This document shows positions 50,161-63,337 of a DNA stretch of 64,000 nt, in pieces. Every line of letters begins with the position of its first letter. Within the stretch, counting starts at the first letter, position 1. The stretch covers positions 4,464,001 through 4,528,000 of the forward strand of contig NZ_CP077062.1 in assembly GCF_019039255.1 (NCBI RefSeq). Reading direction: 5' to 3'. The position numbers and the translations under genes are program-made. Source of the DNA: Nocardioides panacis (GTDB lineage: Bacteria > Actinomycetota > Actinomycetes > Propionibacteriales > Nocardioidaceae). Under the pieces are notes generated by a model that ran no database searches, had not been told where the DNA came from, and saw nothing but the letters and a program-made list of their open reading frames with translations.

Positions 50161-50403
50161 GTGGCCCGAGTCGTCGTCGACGTCATGCTCAAGCCGGAGA
50201 TCCTCGACCCGCAGGGCAAGGCGGTGCAGGGCGCCCTGCCGCGGCTCGGCTTCGAGGGGGTCAGAGAGGTGCGTCAGGGCAAGCGCTTCGAGCTCGAGGT
50301 GGACGGCGAGGTCACCGAGGAGCGGCTGGCCCAGCTGCACGAGATCGCCGAGAAGTTGCTGTCCAACCCGGTCATCGAGGACTTCGAGGTGCACGTCTCG
50401 TGA
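50161..50403 (+). CDS. purS: FGAM synthase subunit PurS
   Basis: 80 residues; small structural subunit bridging PurL and PurQ in the three-part formylglycinamidine synthase. [20 protein letters not shown] and the GKRFELEV strand are diagnostic. GTG start after AGGAG. Its stop overlaps the purQ GTG by four bases. Confidence 0.95.
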   Translation: MARVVVDVMLKPEILDPQGKAVQGALPRLGFEGVREVRQGKRFELEVDGEVTEERLAQLHEIAEKLLSNPVIEDFEVHVS

Positions 50404-51065
50404 AGGTCGGCGTGGTCACCTTCCCGGGCTCCCTCGACGACGTCGACGCCCAGCGCGCGGTCCGGCTCGCCGGCCACGACGTGGTCACCCTCTGGCACCG
50501 TGACCACGACCTGCAGCAGGTCGACGCGGTCGTGCTCCCGGGCGGCTTCTCCTACGGCGACTACCTGCGGTGCGGGGCGATCTCCCGGTTCTCCCCGCTG
50601 ATGACGGAGATCGTCGCCGGCGCGGAGGGCGGGCTGCCCGTGCTCGGCATCTGCAACGGCTTCCAGATCCTCTGCGAGTCCCACCTGCTGCCCGGGGCGC
50701 TGGTCCGCAACCAGGCGATGAAGTTCATCTGCCGCGACCAGAGGCTGCGCATCGAGAACACCGGCACGCCCTGGACCGCGTCGTTCACCGCGGGCCAGGA
50801 GATCGTCGTGCCGCTGAAGAACGGCGAGGGCTGCTACGTCGCCTCCGAGCCGACGCTCGACGAGCTGGAGGCCGAGGGCCGGGTCGTGGCCCGCTACCTG
50901 GGCGCGGACCCCAACGGCTCGATGCGCGGCATCGCCGGCATCACCAACGCCCGCGGCAACGTCGTCGGGCTGATGCCGCACCCCGAGCACGCGGTCGAGG
51001 AGGGCTTCGGCTCCGGCGTCGACGGACTCGGGTTCTTCCGGCTCCTCGAGCAGCTCGTCGGCTGA
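50400..51065 (+). CDS. purQ: FGAM synthase subunit PurQ (glutaminase)
   Basis: 221-residue class I glutamine amidotransferase supplying ammonia to PurL. The catalytic Cys is in [12 protein letters not shown]; the His-x-Glu dyad is in [12 protein letters not shown] near the C-terminus. GTG start overlaps purS. purL itself is 5 kb downstream, separated by three unrelated genes. Confidence 0.97.
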   Translation: MKVGVVTFPGSLDDVDAQRAVRLAGHDVVTLWHRDHDLQQVDAVVLPGGFSYGDYLRCGAISRFSPLMTEIVAGAEGGLPVLGICNGFQILCESHLLPGALVRNQAMKFICRDQRLRIENTGTPWTASFTAGQEIVVPLKNGEGCYVASEPTLDELEAEGRVVARYLGADPNGSMRGIAGITNARGNVVGLMPHPEHAVEEGFGSGVDGLGFFRLLEQLVG

Positions 51066-51072
51066 CGCTGTC

Positions 51073-51088
51073 GGTGGCGGCTGCCACC
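51073..51088. terminator. Small hairpin between purQ and LLM oxidoreductase gene
   Basis: Perfect 6-bp stem GGTGGC / GCCACC with loop GGCT, then TT, between two convergent genes. Confidence 0.35.
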
Positions 51089-51093
51089 TTGGG

Positions 51094-52104
51094 TCAGGCG
51101 GAGTAGGCCTTCGCGATCAGCTCGTAGGACAGGGCGCGCTCCGCCGCGTCGTGGATCTGCGTGGTGATGACGAGCTCGTCGGCGTCCGCGTAGGTGCGCC
51201 GGCGCTCCAGGTCGTCGCGGACCTGGCCGGGCGTGCCGACCGACATGAACCGCCGGCGCTGGGCGGCGAGCTGGAGCTCCTGCTCGCTCCAGTCGTGGGC
51301 GGCCGCCTCCTCGGGGGTGGGCAGCGGGCCGGGGCGGTTCTGCATCAGCCGCACCATCGAGAGGTCGTTGGCCCGGGCGAGCGCCTCGGCCCGCTCCTCG
51401 GTCTCCGCGGCGATCGCGGCCACCCCGAGGATCGCCCGCGGCTCGGCCAGCCGGGTGGACGGCTCGAAGCGCTCCCGGTAGCCCGCCACCGCCTCGGCCG
51501 GGTCGGCCGACCCGAAGTGGCCCGCGAACGCGAACCCGGTGCCGAACGCGGCAGCCGCGTGGCCGCCGTACAGCGACGAGCCGAGGATCCACAACGGCGG
51601 CAGCGGTACGTCGTCCGGGATCGCGCGCAGCGGGGCGAAGGGATGGTCGTCGGGGAAGCCGTCGACGTAGGCGAGCAGCTCGGACAGTTGCTGGGGGAAC
51701 TCCTCGGACTCGACGCGGCCGCGCCGCAGCGCGTAGGCGGTGAGCTGGTCGGTCCCGGGGGCCCGGCCCAGGCCCAGGTCGATCCGGCCGGGGTGCAGGC
51801 CCTCGAGGACCCGGAACGACTCGGCCACCGCGAGCGGAGCGTGGTTCGGCAGCATGATGCCGCCGCTGCCGACGCGGATCGTCCGGGTCGCCGCGGCCAC
51901 CGTCGCGATCATCACCATCGGCGCGCTGCTCGCCACGCTGCCGATGTTGTGGTGCTCGGCCAGCCAGTAGCGCTGGTAGCCGAAGGACTCGGCGGCCCGG
52001 GCCAGCGCGACGGTCTCGTGCAGCGCCGCCGAAGCGGGCCGCCCGGACGGGATCGGCGAGAGGTCGAGCACGGACAGCGGGACGGTCGTCGGCAACGGGG
52101 TCAC
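51094..52104 (-). CDS. LLM-class flavin-dependent oxidoreductase (luciferase-like)
   Basis: 336 residues, FMN-dependent TIM-barrel monooxygenase of the MsnO8/YhbW type. Features: [38 protein letters not shown] and [15 protein letters not shown]. Substrate unknown. GTG start at 52104. It follows the PQQ-type dehydrogenase gene by 55 bases on the same strand; no functional link is evident. Confidence 0.88.
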   Translation of the reverse strand: MTPLPTTVPLSVLDLSPIPSGRPASAALHETVALARAAESFGYQRYWLAEHHNIGSVASSAPMVMIATVAAATRTIRVGSGGIMLPNHAPLAVAESFRVLEGLHPGRIDLGLGRAPGTDQLTAYALRRGRVESEEFPQQLSELLAYVDGFPDDHPFAPLRAIPDDVPLPPLWILGSSLYGGHAAAAFGTGFAFAGHFGSADPAEAVAGYRERFEPSTRLAEPRAILGVAAIAAETEERAEALARANDLSMVRLMQNRPGPLPTPEEAAAHDWSEQELQLAAQRRRFMSVGTPGQVRDDLERRRTYADADELVITTQIHDAAERALSYELIAKAYSA

Positions 52105-52159
52105 GTGTACTGCGAACGCCGCCGGGCGCCCGCGGATTCCCGGGACCCGGCCCGCCGGC

Positions 52160-53194
52160 TCAGCCGAAGGTGACGCGCAGGACCTTGTCGGTGCCGCCGC
52201 CGTTGCTGGTGGTCAGCCACAGCGACCCGTCGGGCGCCCGCTTGACGTTGCGGATCCGGCCGAACGTCCCGTGGAAGTAGCGGGTCTTGCGGCGCAGCCC
52301 GCGACCGTCGATGTCGACCGACCAGAGGCACTCCCCGCGCAGCGCGCCCACCCAGGCCCGGCCGTGCAGCGTCGTGACGCCGCTGGGCGAGCAGTCCGCG
52401 GGGTGCCACTGCACGAGCGGGTCGCGGAACCCGCCGGCCCGGTCGGTGCCCTCGACCCGCGGCCAGCCGTAGTTGCGGCCCGGGAGGATCCGGTTGAGCT
52501 CGTCCCAGGTGTTCTCGCCCAGCTCGCTGGCCCAGAGCCGGCCGCTCGCGTCGACGGTGATGCCCTCGACGTTGCGGTGGCCGAAGGAGTAGACCCGGTT
52601 GCCGAACGGGTTGCCCCGCTGCGCCGTCCCGTCCGGCTTCAGCCGCAGCACCTTGCCGGCCAGGGACCCCTTGTTCTGGGCCAGGGCGCTGTTGCGGGTG
52701 TCGCCGGTGGTCGCGAACAGGCTGGGGTAGCTCGTGAACCAGAGACCGCCGCCGTTGTGCGTGGAGTCGCTCGGGATGCCGGTCAGGATCGGGTGCGGCG
52801 CGCCGGACAGCCGCCCGTCGACGTACCGGATCCGGACGATGCGGTTGTCGCTCGGGGTGGTGAGGAAGAAGTACACCCACCGGTCGCGGCTGAACGTCGG
52901 GGAGACCGCCACCCCCATCAGGCCGCCCTCGCCGCCGTCGTTGTGGACGTCGGGCACCACGCCCGCCACCGTGGCCCCGCCGCCGGGCCGGACGTGCAGC
53001 ACCCGGCCGCTGTTCCGCTCGCTGACCAGCGCACCGCCGCCGGGCAGGAAGTCGAGGCCCCAGGGGTAGTCCAGGCCGGTGGCCAGCGTGCCGCCGAGGC
53101 GGGGACGGGCGTCGGCCGGTGCGGCGGCAAGCGCCGAGCCGGTGACCGCAGCGGGCGCCACGAGGCCCGCCTTCAGGACGGTACGACGTTCCAC
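52160..53194 (-). CDS. PQQ-dependent sugar dehydrogenase-like protein, Tat signal
   Basis: 344 residues, six-bladed beta-propeller of the soluble glucose/sorbosone dehydrogenase family, secreted. The N-terminus has a twin-Arg signal ([22 protein letters not shown]). Propeller features: [42 protein letters not shown] and the C-terminal [19 protein letters not shown]. The true cofactor and sugar are not determinable; many actinobacterial members are annotated only by fold. Confidence 0.85.
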   Translation of the reverse strand: MERRTVLKAGLVAPAAVTGSALAAAPADARPRLGGTLATGLDYPWGLDFLPGGGALVSERNSGRVLHVRPGGGATVAGVVPDVHNDGGEGGLMGVAVSPTFSRDRWVYFFLTTPSDNRIVRIRYVDGRLSGAPHPILTGIPSDSTHNGGGLWFTSYPSLFATTGDTRNSALAQNKGSLAGKVLRLKPDGTAQRGNPFGNRVYSFGHRNVEGITVDASGRLWASELGENTWDELNRILPGRNYGWPRVEGTDRAGGFRDPLVQWHPADCSPSGVTTLHGRAWVGALRGECLWSVDIDGRGLRRKTRYFHGTFGRIRNVKRAPDGSLWLTTSNGGGTDKVLRVTFG

Positions 53195-53358
53195 GGGGGG
53201 CCTCCGAGCGCGTTGTGCTCACCGTAGCCACCGCCCACCAGCGCTTGACCCCCGACCCGATCCACCGGGTTCTCCCCGGTCCGGTCCAGCCTGGGGTCGC
53301 CCGGAGCCGGCACCGGGGGAATCTGACCGATTTAGCCGCGTTCCGCCGCTTGTGCCCC

Positions 53359-53364
53359 TAGCCT
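53359..53364 (+). promoter_or_regulatory. -10 box (TAGCCT) upstream of leader ORF and GGDEF-EAL gene
   Basis: TAGCCT ends seven bases before an ATG at 53372 that opens a 33-codon ORF. The position suits a leaderless transcript. Confidence 0.4.
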
Positions 53365-53371
53365 GGTGGGG

Positions 53372-53473
53372 ATGGACCGAACGCTCGCGGGTTCTGGCAC
53401 GTCGCGGCCCGGCCGCGCGCCAATCACGGGAGGCACGACGCGACACCGGTCGCCCGAGGGGAGCACGCCATGA
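53372..53473 (+). CDS. Possible 33-residue leader ORF coupled to GGDEF-EAL gene
   Basis: Begins MDRTLAGSGTSRPG and ends at TGA 53471-53473, overlapping the ATG of the GGDEF-EAL gene (ATGA). It starts seven bases after a TAGCCT box. Basic and Gly/Thr/Arg-rich; no known peptide family. It may only be a leader whose translation couples to the next gene. Evidence is positional. Confidence 0.35.
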   Translation: MDRTLAGSGTSRPGRAPITGGTTRHRSPEGSTP

Positions 53474-55989
53474 GCTCCGCGACGGCGCTGCCCTTCGACG
53501 GTCCCGGGCGCCCGGCTGTCGAGGCGGACGAACCCGCGACCCCCTCCACGATCCCCGCGGACGTCGCCCAGCAGGTGCCGGCGGCCGTCTACACCGCATG
53601 CACCGGTGCCGACGGGGCCTGGCTCTACGCCAGCCCGCAGATCGAGGCCATCTTGGGCTACGGCCCGCAGGAGTTCGTCGACGACCCCGGGCTCTGGGCC
53701 CGCCTGCTGCACCCCGAGGACCGGGACTGGGTCCTGGCCGACGAAGAGGCGGCCCACGCACCGGAGGTACGCCGGTCCTACGCGGAGTACCGCCTGATCG
53801 CCCGCGACGGTCGCGTGGTCTGGGTGCTCGACGACATCACGGTGCTGCACGAGCCCGGCCACGGCTCGGTGCAGCACGGCCTGCTGTTCGACATCACCGC
53901 CCGCAAGCGCACCGAGCTGCTGCTGGCCGAGCAGGCCGCGCTGATGGAGCACATCGCCCGCGGCGGGACCCTCGCGGCCACCCTGCAGGCCCTGGCGGAC
54001 TCGGTGCTCCGGGTGACGGGAGCCCAGGGCTGTGCGGTGGTGGTGGACCCCGTCGACGACGGTCACGACCGCGACGTCCGCACCTACGTCGCCGGCGCGA
54101 CGTACCTCGCCCCGACGGCCGCCACCGAGCGGCTGGCGTTCGCGGACCTCGACGGGGTGCCGCTGGGACACCTTGTCCTGCTCGGGCTGCCGGCCGGGCC
54201 GGACCTTCGGAGCGAGAGCGGGGCGCCGGCGGTCGGGTGGGCCGGCCGCATCGCGGCCCTGGCGGTGGGCCGCTCCCGTCAGGAGCAGCGCGAGGCCCGG
54301 TCCTACTCGCTCCTGGAGGCCACGTTGGAGTCGACCGCCGACGGCATCCTGGTCGTCGACGGCGCCGGCCGGATCGCCGACTTCAACCGCACGTTCAGCC
54401 GCATGTGGAACATCCCCCCCCGGAGCTCGTGCAGGCCGGTGACGACGACGCGATGCTGTGCTTCGTCAAGGCTCAGCTGCGGGATCCGGAGGACTTCATG
54501 CGCGAGGTGCGCCGGCTCTACGCCCATCCTGAGCTGTGCAGCGACGAGGAGCTCGTCTTCGCGGATGGGCGCGTGTTCCAGAGGTACAGCCAGCCGCAGC
54601 TGCTCGACGACGTGCCGGTCGGACGGGTCTGGAGCTTCCGGGACGTGACCGACTACCGCAAGCTGGAGACTGAGCTCAGGCACCAGGCCCACACCGACGC
54701 CCTCACCGGACTGGCCAACCGCTACCGGTTCATGGACCAGCTGTCGGGTCTTGCGGTCGGGGACGCCGACGGGGTCGCCGCAGGCCACGCCCTGATCCTC
54801 ATCGACATCGACGACTTCAAGACCGTCAACGACGGTCTCGGCCACGTCGCGGGTGACGCCGTCCTCGTCGCCCTGGCCGAGCGCGTTGCGGACTGCGTCG
54901 GCGCGGGCGATGTCGCGGCCCGGCTCGGAGGCGACGAGTTCGCCGTCCTGCTGCGGGACGCACGGGACGCGAACGGCGCACGCGCCGTCGCCGACCGCAT
55001 CATCGAACGCCTCGCGCGCCCCGTCGACCTCGAGGGGCGCCGGCTGTCGATCCGGGCGAGCATCGGGATCGCCCTGACCGACGACGTCACCCCGGCCCTC
55101 GACCTGGTGCGCAACGCGGACCTGGCGATGTACACCGCGAAGCGCGACGGGGGCGCCTGCCACCGGGTGTACGTCGACAGCATGCACGACGCGGCCATTG
55201 CCCGCCTCGACCTGACCGCCGACCTCGACCGCACCCTGGAGGAGGGCGGACTCGACGTGGCCTACCAGCCCGTGGTCGTCCTCGGCACCGGGGCCGTCAC
55301 CGGCTTCGAGGCGCTCGCCCGCTGGCAGCACCCGGTCCTGGGCGCGATCTCCCCGGCCGAGTTCATCCCCCCTGGCCGAGGAGACCGGCCTGATCGACCG
55401 GTTGGGACACTTCGTGCTGTCCCGGGTGTGCGCCGACCTCGCCGCGTGGCGGCACGAGCTCGGCCCCGACGCCGTGCCCGTGGTGAGTGTGAACCTGTCG
55501 CCCCAGCAGCTCGCCGACCCGCACCTGCCAGGCCTCGTGGGCGAGGTCCTGAGGACCACCCGGGTCCCCGCCGACCGGCTGTGCCTGGAGGTGACCGAGA
55601 GCGGGCTCGGTGGTTCGGACGCCGAGGTGAGCCAGGCCCTCCGGAAGATCCGGGACCTGGGGGTGCAGCTCTCGCTCGACGACTTCGGCACCGGCCACTC
55701 GTCCCTGTCGCGGCTCGGCGGCTATCCCTTCGACGTGGTGAAGATCGATCGCAGCTTCGTGTCCCGGCTCGCCGACGGGGTCCAGGACCGCGCGGTCGTG
55801 GAGGCGGTCCTGCGGCTGGCCGCGGCCTTTGACCTGGACGTGGTCGCCGAGGGGGTTGAGACCGTGGAGCAGGCGGACATCCTCGCAGCGCTCGGATGCG
55901 AGCGCGTCCAGGGCTTCCTGTTCTCGCGCCCCGTCCAGGCCGAGGCCGCCCTGGCCCTGCTGCGCTCCGCGACCATCTTCCGGCGCTGA
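53470..55989 (+). CDS. PAS-GGDEF-EAL cyclic-di-GMP protein, two apparent frameshifts
   Basis: Signalling protein of ~838 residues after correction. Order: PAS domain (~40-155), GAF-like region (~160-275), second PAS (~285-395), GGDEF diguanylate cyclase (intact GGDEF in RLGGDEFAVLL near 486) and EAL phosphodiesterase (intact EAL in GFEALARWQHP near 611; later DDFGTGHSSLSRL and VKIDRSFV). Both catalytic motifs look active. Break 1: C8 run at 54414-54421, where six C would give MWNIPPELVQAGDDD. Break 2: C6 run at 55367-55372, where five C give EFIPLAEETGLIDRL. ATG is preceded by GAGGGGAGC. No transmembrane segment, so cytosolic sensing is likely. Confidence 0.88.
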
Positions 55990-56025
55990 CCGGGAGGTAG
56001 GCGGTCCCGGCGAGCCCGGCACCGG

Positions 56026-56031
56026 TAGATT
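56026..56031 (+). promoter_or_regulatory. -10 box of purL (TAGATT)
   Basis: TAGATT is 48 bases before the TTG start of purL; CTGGAG (56065-56070) could be the ribosome site. Confidence 0.45.
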
Positions 56032-56079
56032 GAGCGCGCCGACCTCCCGCACCAGCCATCCGATCTGGAGCCTCCCGCG

Positions 56080-58362
<2,283 letters not shown>

Positions 58363-58386
58363 CCGCCCGGCCGGAGATTCGGGGGG

Positions 58387-59745
58387 TCAGGGGGTGCCGG
58401 CCACCAGCCTGGACCAGACGGCCGGGGTGACCACGCCGGTCTGCGCGAGGCCGTGGCCGCGCTGGTACGTCTTCACCGCTGCGGTGGTGGCCGCCTCGAA
58501 GACCCCGGTGACCGGGAGGCCGGCGGCGTCGGCGGCGTTCAGCCCGCGCTGCACCCGGCGGACGGCCGAGGAGGCGGCGCCGAACTTGAGCAGCGGCGTC
58601 GTGCCCCGGGAGAGCAGGGCGACCCACACCCGCGGGCCGACCGTGCCGCCGGCGGGCAGCCGGGTCGCCGCGCGGTAGCGCCGGGCCGCGGCGGACACGT
58701 CGGCGTCGTAGGTGCCGTCCACGGGACCGGTGTAGTAACCCTTGGCCTTCAGCAGGCACTGGGCGGCGCTCACCAGCGCGCCGGTGTGGCCGGCACGACG
58801 GGTGGGGTAGCGCGGGAAGTTGTACGTCGCCGCGCCGGCGCAGTGCCGCGGCTCCGCGGCGACCGTCGAGCCCCGCCCGACGTCGACCCAGTTCGTGTCG
58901 ATGTTGATCGTCACGCCGCCGTACGTCTCGTTGTGCCCGCCGCGGTACTGGTGCACCCGGCGGTGCGGGGCCCAGCCGTCGGAGCGGAGGTAGCTCGACC
59001 CGGTGTCCGCGCGGCCGTTCCAGTCGGCGACCCAGAGGTGGTCGGGCATCACGTAGGCGCCGGGACGCGTGGCCCGGGCGTCGTCGAGGATCTTGGTGCC
59101 GGAGGCGGCGCTGGAGTAGACGCCGGACACGTAGCCCTGGGCGTGCAGCTGCTCGGTCCACCCGGACAGGAACGTCAGCGCGGACTCGCGGCAGTCGGTC
59201 TTGGTGATCGCGAAGGCCTCGAGGTCGTACCACAGCGTGCTGCCGGGCGAGATGCCCAGCGCCTGGGCGGCGCCGACGGTCTTGGCGGCCTCGGCGCGGC
59301 CCTGGCTGCGGGCGGCGGCGTAGGACGAGGTCGGCGAGGGGTTGATCCGCACCTGGCGCAGGTACCGCTCGCGGGTGGTGCAGGAGGCCTGCGGGCCGAG
59401 GGTGATCGGCAGCAGCCGCCAGCCGTTCGCGAGCTGGGTGCCGACCCACGTCGGGGACAGGTTCGGCTGGCTGGTGCAGGCCCGCGAGTCACCGGAGACG
59501 TAGATCCCGACCGCCCAGTACGGCGAGCCGGTCAGCCAGGCGTCCATCGCCTTCTGGGTCGGCGCCGTGCACTGGTCGAAGCCGTAGCCGGTGAAGCTGC
59601 CGGGCGTCACCCGGTTGCCGGCCTGGGCGGGCGCGGCGAGCACCAGGCCGGCGGCCAGGGTGGCCAGGCAGGCGAGGGCGGCGGTCGCCGTGCGGGCGAT
59701 CGCCCGGGCGGTCGGGCGTCGCGGGGACCGGGAGAGACGGTGCAT
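58387..59745 (-). CDS. Secreted DUF1906 glycoside-hydrolase-like protein with two peptidoglycan-binding domains
   Basis: 452 residues. Signal peptide (~1-42, cleavage near APAQAG). DUF1906 domain of GH25-like TIM-barrel fold (~45-280: GSFTGYGFDQCTAPTQKAMD, YDLEAFAITKTDC, DHLWVADWNG, RRVHQYRGGHNE), then two PG_binding_1 repeats (AAQCLLKAKGYYTGPVDGTY and VRRVQRGLNAADAAGLPVTG). A cell-wall binding or muralytic role is inferred. The upstream region (59770-59830) is AT-rich, with a TAGAGT -10 box. Confidence 0.88.
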   Translation of the reverse strand: MHRLSRSPRRPTARAIARTATAALACLATLAAGLVLAAPAQAGNRVTPGSFTGYGFDQCTAPTQKAMDAWLTGSPYWAVGIYVSGDSRACTSQPNLSPTWVGTQLANGWRLLPITLGPQASCTTRERYLRQVRINPSPTSSYAAARSQGRAEAAKTVGAAQALGISPGSTLWYDLEAFAITKTDCRESALTFLSGWTEQLHAQGYVSGVYSSAASGTKILDDARATRPGAYVMPDHLWVADWNGRADTGSSYLRSDGWAPHRRVHQYRGGHNETYGGVTINIDTNWVDVGRGSTVAAEPRHCAGAATYNFPRYPTRRAGHTGALVSAAQCLLKAKGYYTGPVDGTYDADVSAAARRYRAATRLPAGGTVGPRVWVALLSRGTTPLLKFGAASSAVRRVQRGLNAADAAGLPVTGVFEAATTAAVKTYQRGHGLAQTGVVTPAVWSRLVAGTP

Positions 59746-59777
59746 CGGGGCTCCTGCTCGTCGGGGAAGCAGGCGTC

Positions 59778-59783
59778 ACTCTA
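59778..59783 (-). promoter_or_regulatory. -10 box of DUF1906 gene (TAGAGT)
   Basis: On the minus strand TAGAGT lies 32 bases before ATG 59745, in one of the most AT-rich patches of the window. A TTACCT -35-like element is 16 bases upstream. The leader has GGAG. Confidence 0.5.
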
Positions 59784-59878
59784 GTCACAAAACCATCAAA
59801 GGTAACAAGAGTTTCGCCGATTGCCGGTGAATGACACGCCGGTGGTTCGGGGGTCGCGGGCGGGCGGATACTGGGGTC

Positions 59879-60247
59879 GTGCCCGTCCGCCTGCGCCCCG
59901 CCGACCCCGCCGTCGTGGGTCCCGCGCTGGCCCGGTTCCGGGACGGTGCCGCGGACCGGGACGACCTGCGGCTGCTCACCAAGCACCTGCTCGCGCTGCT
60001 GGTCGCCAAGGCTCCCGGCGGCGCGGTCGAGGTGCGGGTGCCGCCGTACGCCGCCGCCCAGTGCCTCACCGGCACCCGGCACACGCGCGGCACGCCGCCG
60101 GCCGCCGTCGAGATGGACGCCGCCACCTGGATCGCGCTGGGCACCGGCGACCTGGACTGGGCCGAGGCCGAGCGCGACGGCCGGCTCCTGGCCTCCGGCG
60201 AGCGCTCCGGCCTGGGCCCGCTGCTGCCCCTGCTCACGGTCGAGTGA
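59879..60247 (+). CDS. Sterol-carrier-like family protein
   Basis: 122 residues, small cytosolic protein (VPVRLRPADPAVVGPAL...RVPPYAAAQCLTGTRHTRGT...AEVEMDAATW-type pattern; C-terminal GLGPLLPLLTVE). It matches the actinobacterial 'sterol carrier family' type often encoded just upstream of purF/purM; lipid binding is not demonstrated. GTG at 59879 chosen over an upstream ATG at 59831 because the extension (MTRRWFGGRGRADTG) is not family-like. Confidence 0.7.
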   Translation: MPVRLRPADPAVVGPALARFRDGAADRDDLRLLTKHLLALLVAKAPGGAVEVRVPPYAAAQCLTGTRHTRGTPPAAVEMDAATWIALGTGDLDWAEAERDGRLLASGERSGLGPLLPLLTVE

Positions 60248-60277
60248 GCCCCCGCCCGACCCGTCGGCACCGCGTCC

Positions 60278-60283
60278 TAGGGT
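60278..60283 (+). promoter_or_regulatory. -10 box of M20 dipeptidase gene (TAGGGT), leaderless
   Basis: TAGGGT ends six bases before ATG 60290. Confidence 0.5.
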
Positions 60284-60289
60284 GTCGCC

Positions 60290-61645
60290 ATGACGAAGAC
60301 TCCTGACCAGATCCGCGCCGCGGTGCGCGACGTGATGCCGTCCGTGCGCGCCGACCTCGAGGCCCTGGTCCGGATCCCCTCGGTCAGTGCCGACCCCGCC
60401 CGCGCCGGCGACGTACGCCGGTCCGCGGAGGCCACCGCGGAGCTGTTCCGGGCCGAGGGCTTCGACGACGTGCAGATCCTGACCGCCGCCGGGGGAGCCC
60501 CGGCCGTGGTGGCCCGCCGGCCCGCCCCCGCCGGCGCCCCGACCGTGCTGCTCTACGCCCACCACGACGTGCAGCCCGTCGGCGACCCGGCCGACTGGGA
60601 CAGCGAGCCGTTCGAGCCGACCGAGCGCGGGGAGCGGCTCTACGCCCGCGGCGCCGCGGACGACAAGGCCGGCATCGCCGCCCACCTGGCGGCGATCCGG
60701 GCGCACGGCGACGAGCTCCCGGTGGGCATCACCGTGCTGGTCGAGGGCGAGGAGGAGGTCGGCTCACCGACCCTCGAGGCGTTCCTCGACCAGCACCAGG
60801 GCCTGCTGGCCGCCGACGTGATCGTGATCGCCGACTCCGGCAACTGGGACATCGGCGAGCCCGCGCTGACCACCAGCCTGCGCGGCCTGGTCGACTGCTT
60901 CGTCGAGGTCCGCACGCTCGACCACGGCGTGCACTCCGGCATGTGGGGCGGCGTCGTCCCGGACGCGGTCACCGTGATGGTGCGGCTGCTCGCCAGCCTG
61001 CACGACGACGCCGGCAACGTCGCCGTGGAGGGCCTGCACGCGGGCCCCGCCGCGGACGTGGACTACCCGATGGACCGGATCCGGGCCGAGTCCGGCCTCG
61101 CCGAGGGCGTCGAGCTGATCGGCAGCGGCTCGGTCGTCGAGCGGCTGTGGACCAAGCCCGCGATCGCGACCATCGGGTTCGACGCGACCCGCACCGCCGA
61201 CGCCAGCAACACCCTGATCCCCACCGTCAAGGCCAAGCTCTCGGTGCGGCTCGCCCCCGGCGACTCCTCCAAGGCGGCCATGGAGCGGCTCCGCGAGCAC
61301 CTCGAGAAGCACGTCCCCTGGGGCGCGCAGCTGACCTTCACCGCCGGCGAGTTCGGCGAGCCCACCCAGATCGACGCCACCGGGCCGGCGTACGACGCCG
61401 CGCGGGCCGCCTTCCGCGACGCGTGGGACGGCGTCGAGCCGGTCGACATGGGGGTCGGCGGCTCGATCCCGTTCATCGCGGCGTTCAACGAGGCGTTCCC
61501 GGACGCGGCCGTGCTGGTCACCGGCGTCGAGGACCCGGACACCCGGGCGCACGGCGCCAACGAGGGCCTGCACCTGGCGGAGTTCGAGCGGGTCTGCCTG
61601 GCCGAGGCGCTGCTGCTGCACAACCTCGCGGAGGCCCTCGGCTGA
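60290..61645 (+). CDS. M20 family dipeptidase/metallopeptidase
   Basis: 451 residues, cytosolic zinc dipeptidase. Metal ligands and catalytic residues: LLYAHHDVQPVGD (His and Asp), RGAADDKAGIAAHL (bridging Asp), VEGEEEVGSP (catalytic Glu-Glu) and the C-terminal HGANEGLHL. A dimerisation domain is inserted at ~190-310. Substrate unknown. It sits 68 bases before purF. Confidence 0.92.
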   Translation: MTKTPDQIRAAVRDVMPSVRADLEALVRIPSVSADPARAGDVRRSAEATAELFRAEGFDDVQILTAAGGAPAVVARRPAPAGAPTVLLYAHHDVQPVGDPADWDSEPFEPTERGERLYARGAADDKAGIAAHLAAIRAHGDELPVGITVLVEGEEEVGSPTLEAFLDQHQGLLAADVIVIADSGNWDIGEPALTTSLRGLVDCFVEVRTLDHGVHSGMWGGVVPDAVTVMVRLLASLHDDAGNVAVEGLHAGPAADVDYPMDRIRAESGLAEGVELIGSGSVVERLWTKPAIATIGFDATRTADASNTLIPTVKAKLSVRLAPGDSSKAAMERLREHLEKHVPWGAQLTFTAGEFGEPTQIDATGPAYDAARAAFRDAWDGVEPVDMGVGGSIPFIAAFNEAFPDAAVLVTGVEDPDTRAHGANEGLHLAEFERVCLAEALLLHNLAEALG

Positions 61646-61701
61646 TCCCGACCGTCGAGCGCGGGGCATGGACTGATTCGTCGGAGGCCAGGGACCGGCC
61701 G

Positions 61702-61707
61702 TAGACT
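61702..61707 (+). promoter_or_regulatory. -10 box of purF (TAGACT), leaderless
   Basis: TAGACT ends six bases before GTG 61714, so the GTG is probably the first codon of a leaderless message. Confidence 0.55.
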
Positions 61708-61713
61708 CGAGCG

Positions 61714-63303
<1,590 letters not shown>

Positions 63304-63337
63304 CCGGCCCCCGAACGCACGCGAAGGCAGGAGCCCC

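Noticed and set aside
59770-59830. MtrA-type direct repeat ahead of the DUF1906 cell-wall gene
   Set aside because: GTTAC and GTGAC occur on the minus strand but 18 bases apart, not the spacing expected for an MtrA box.
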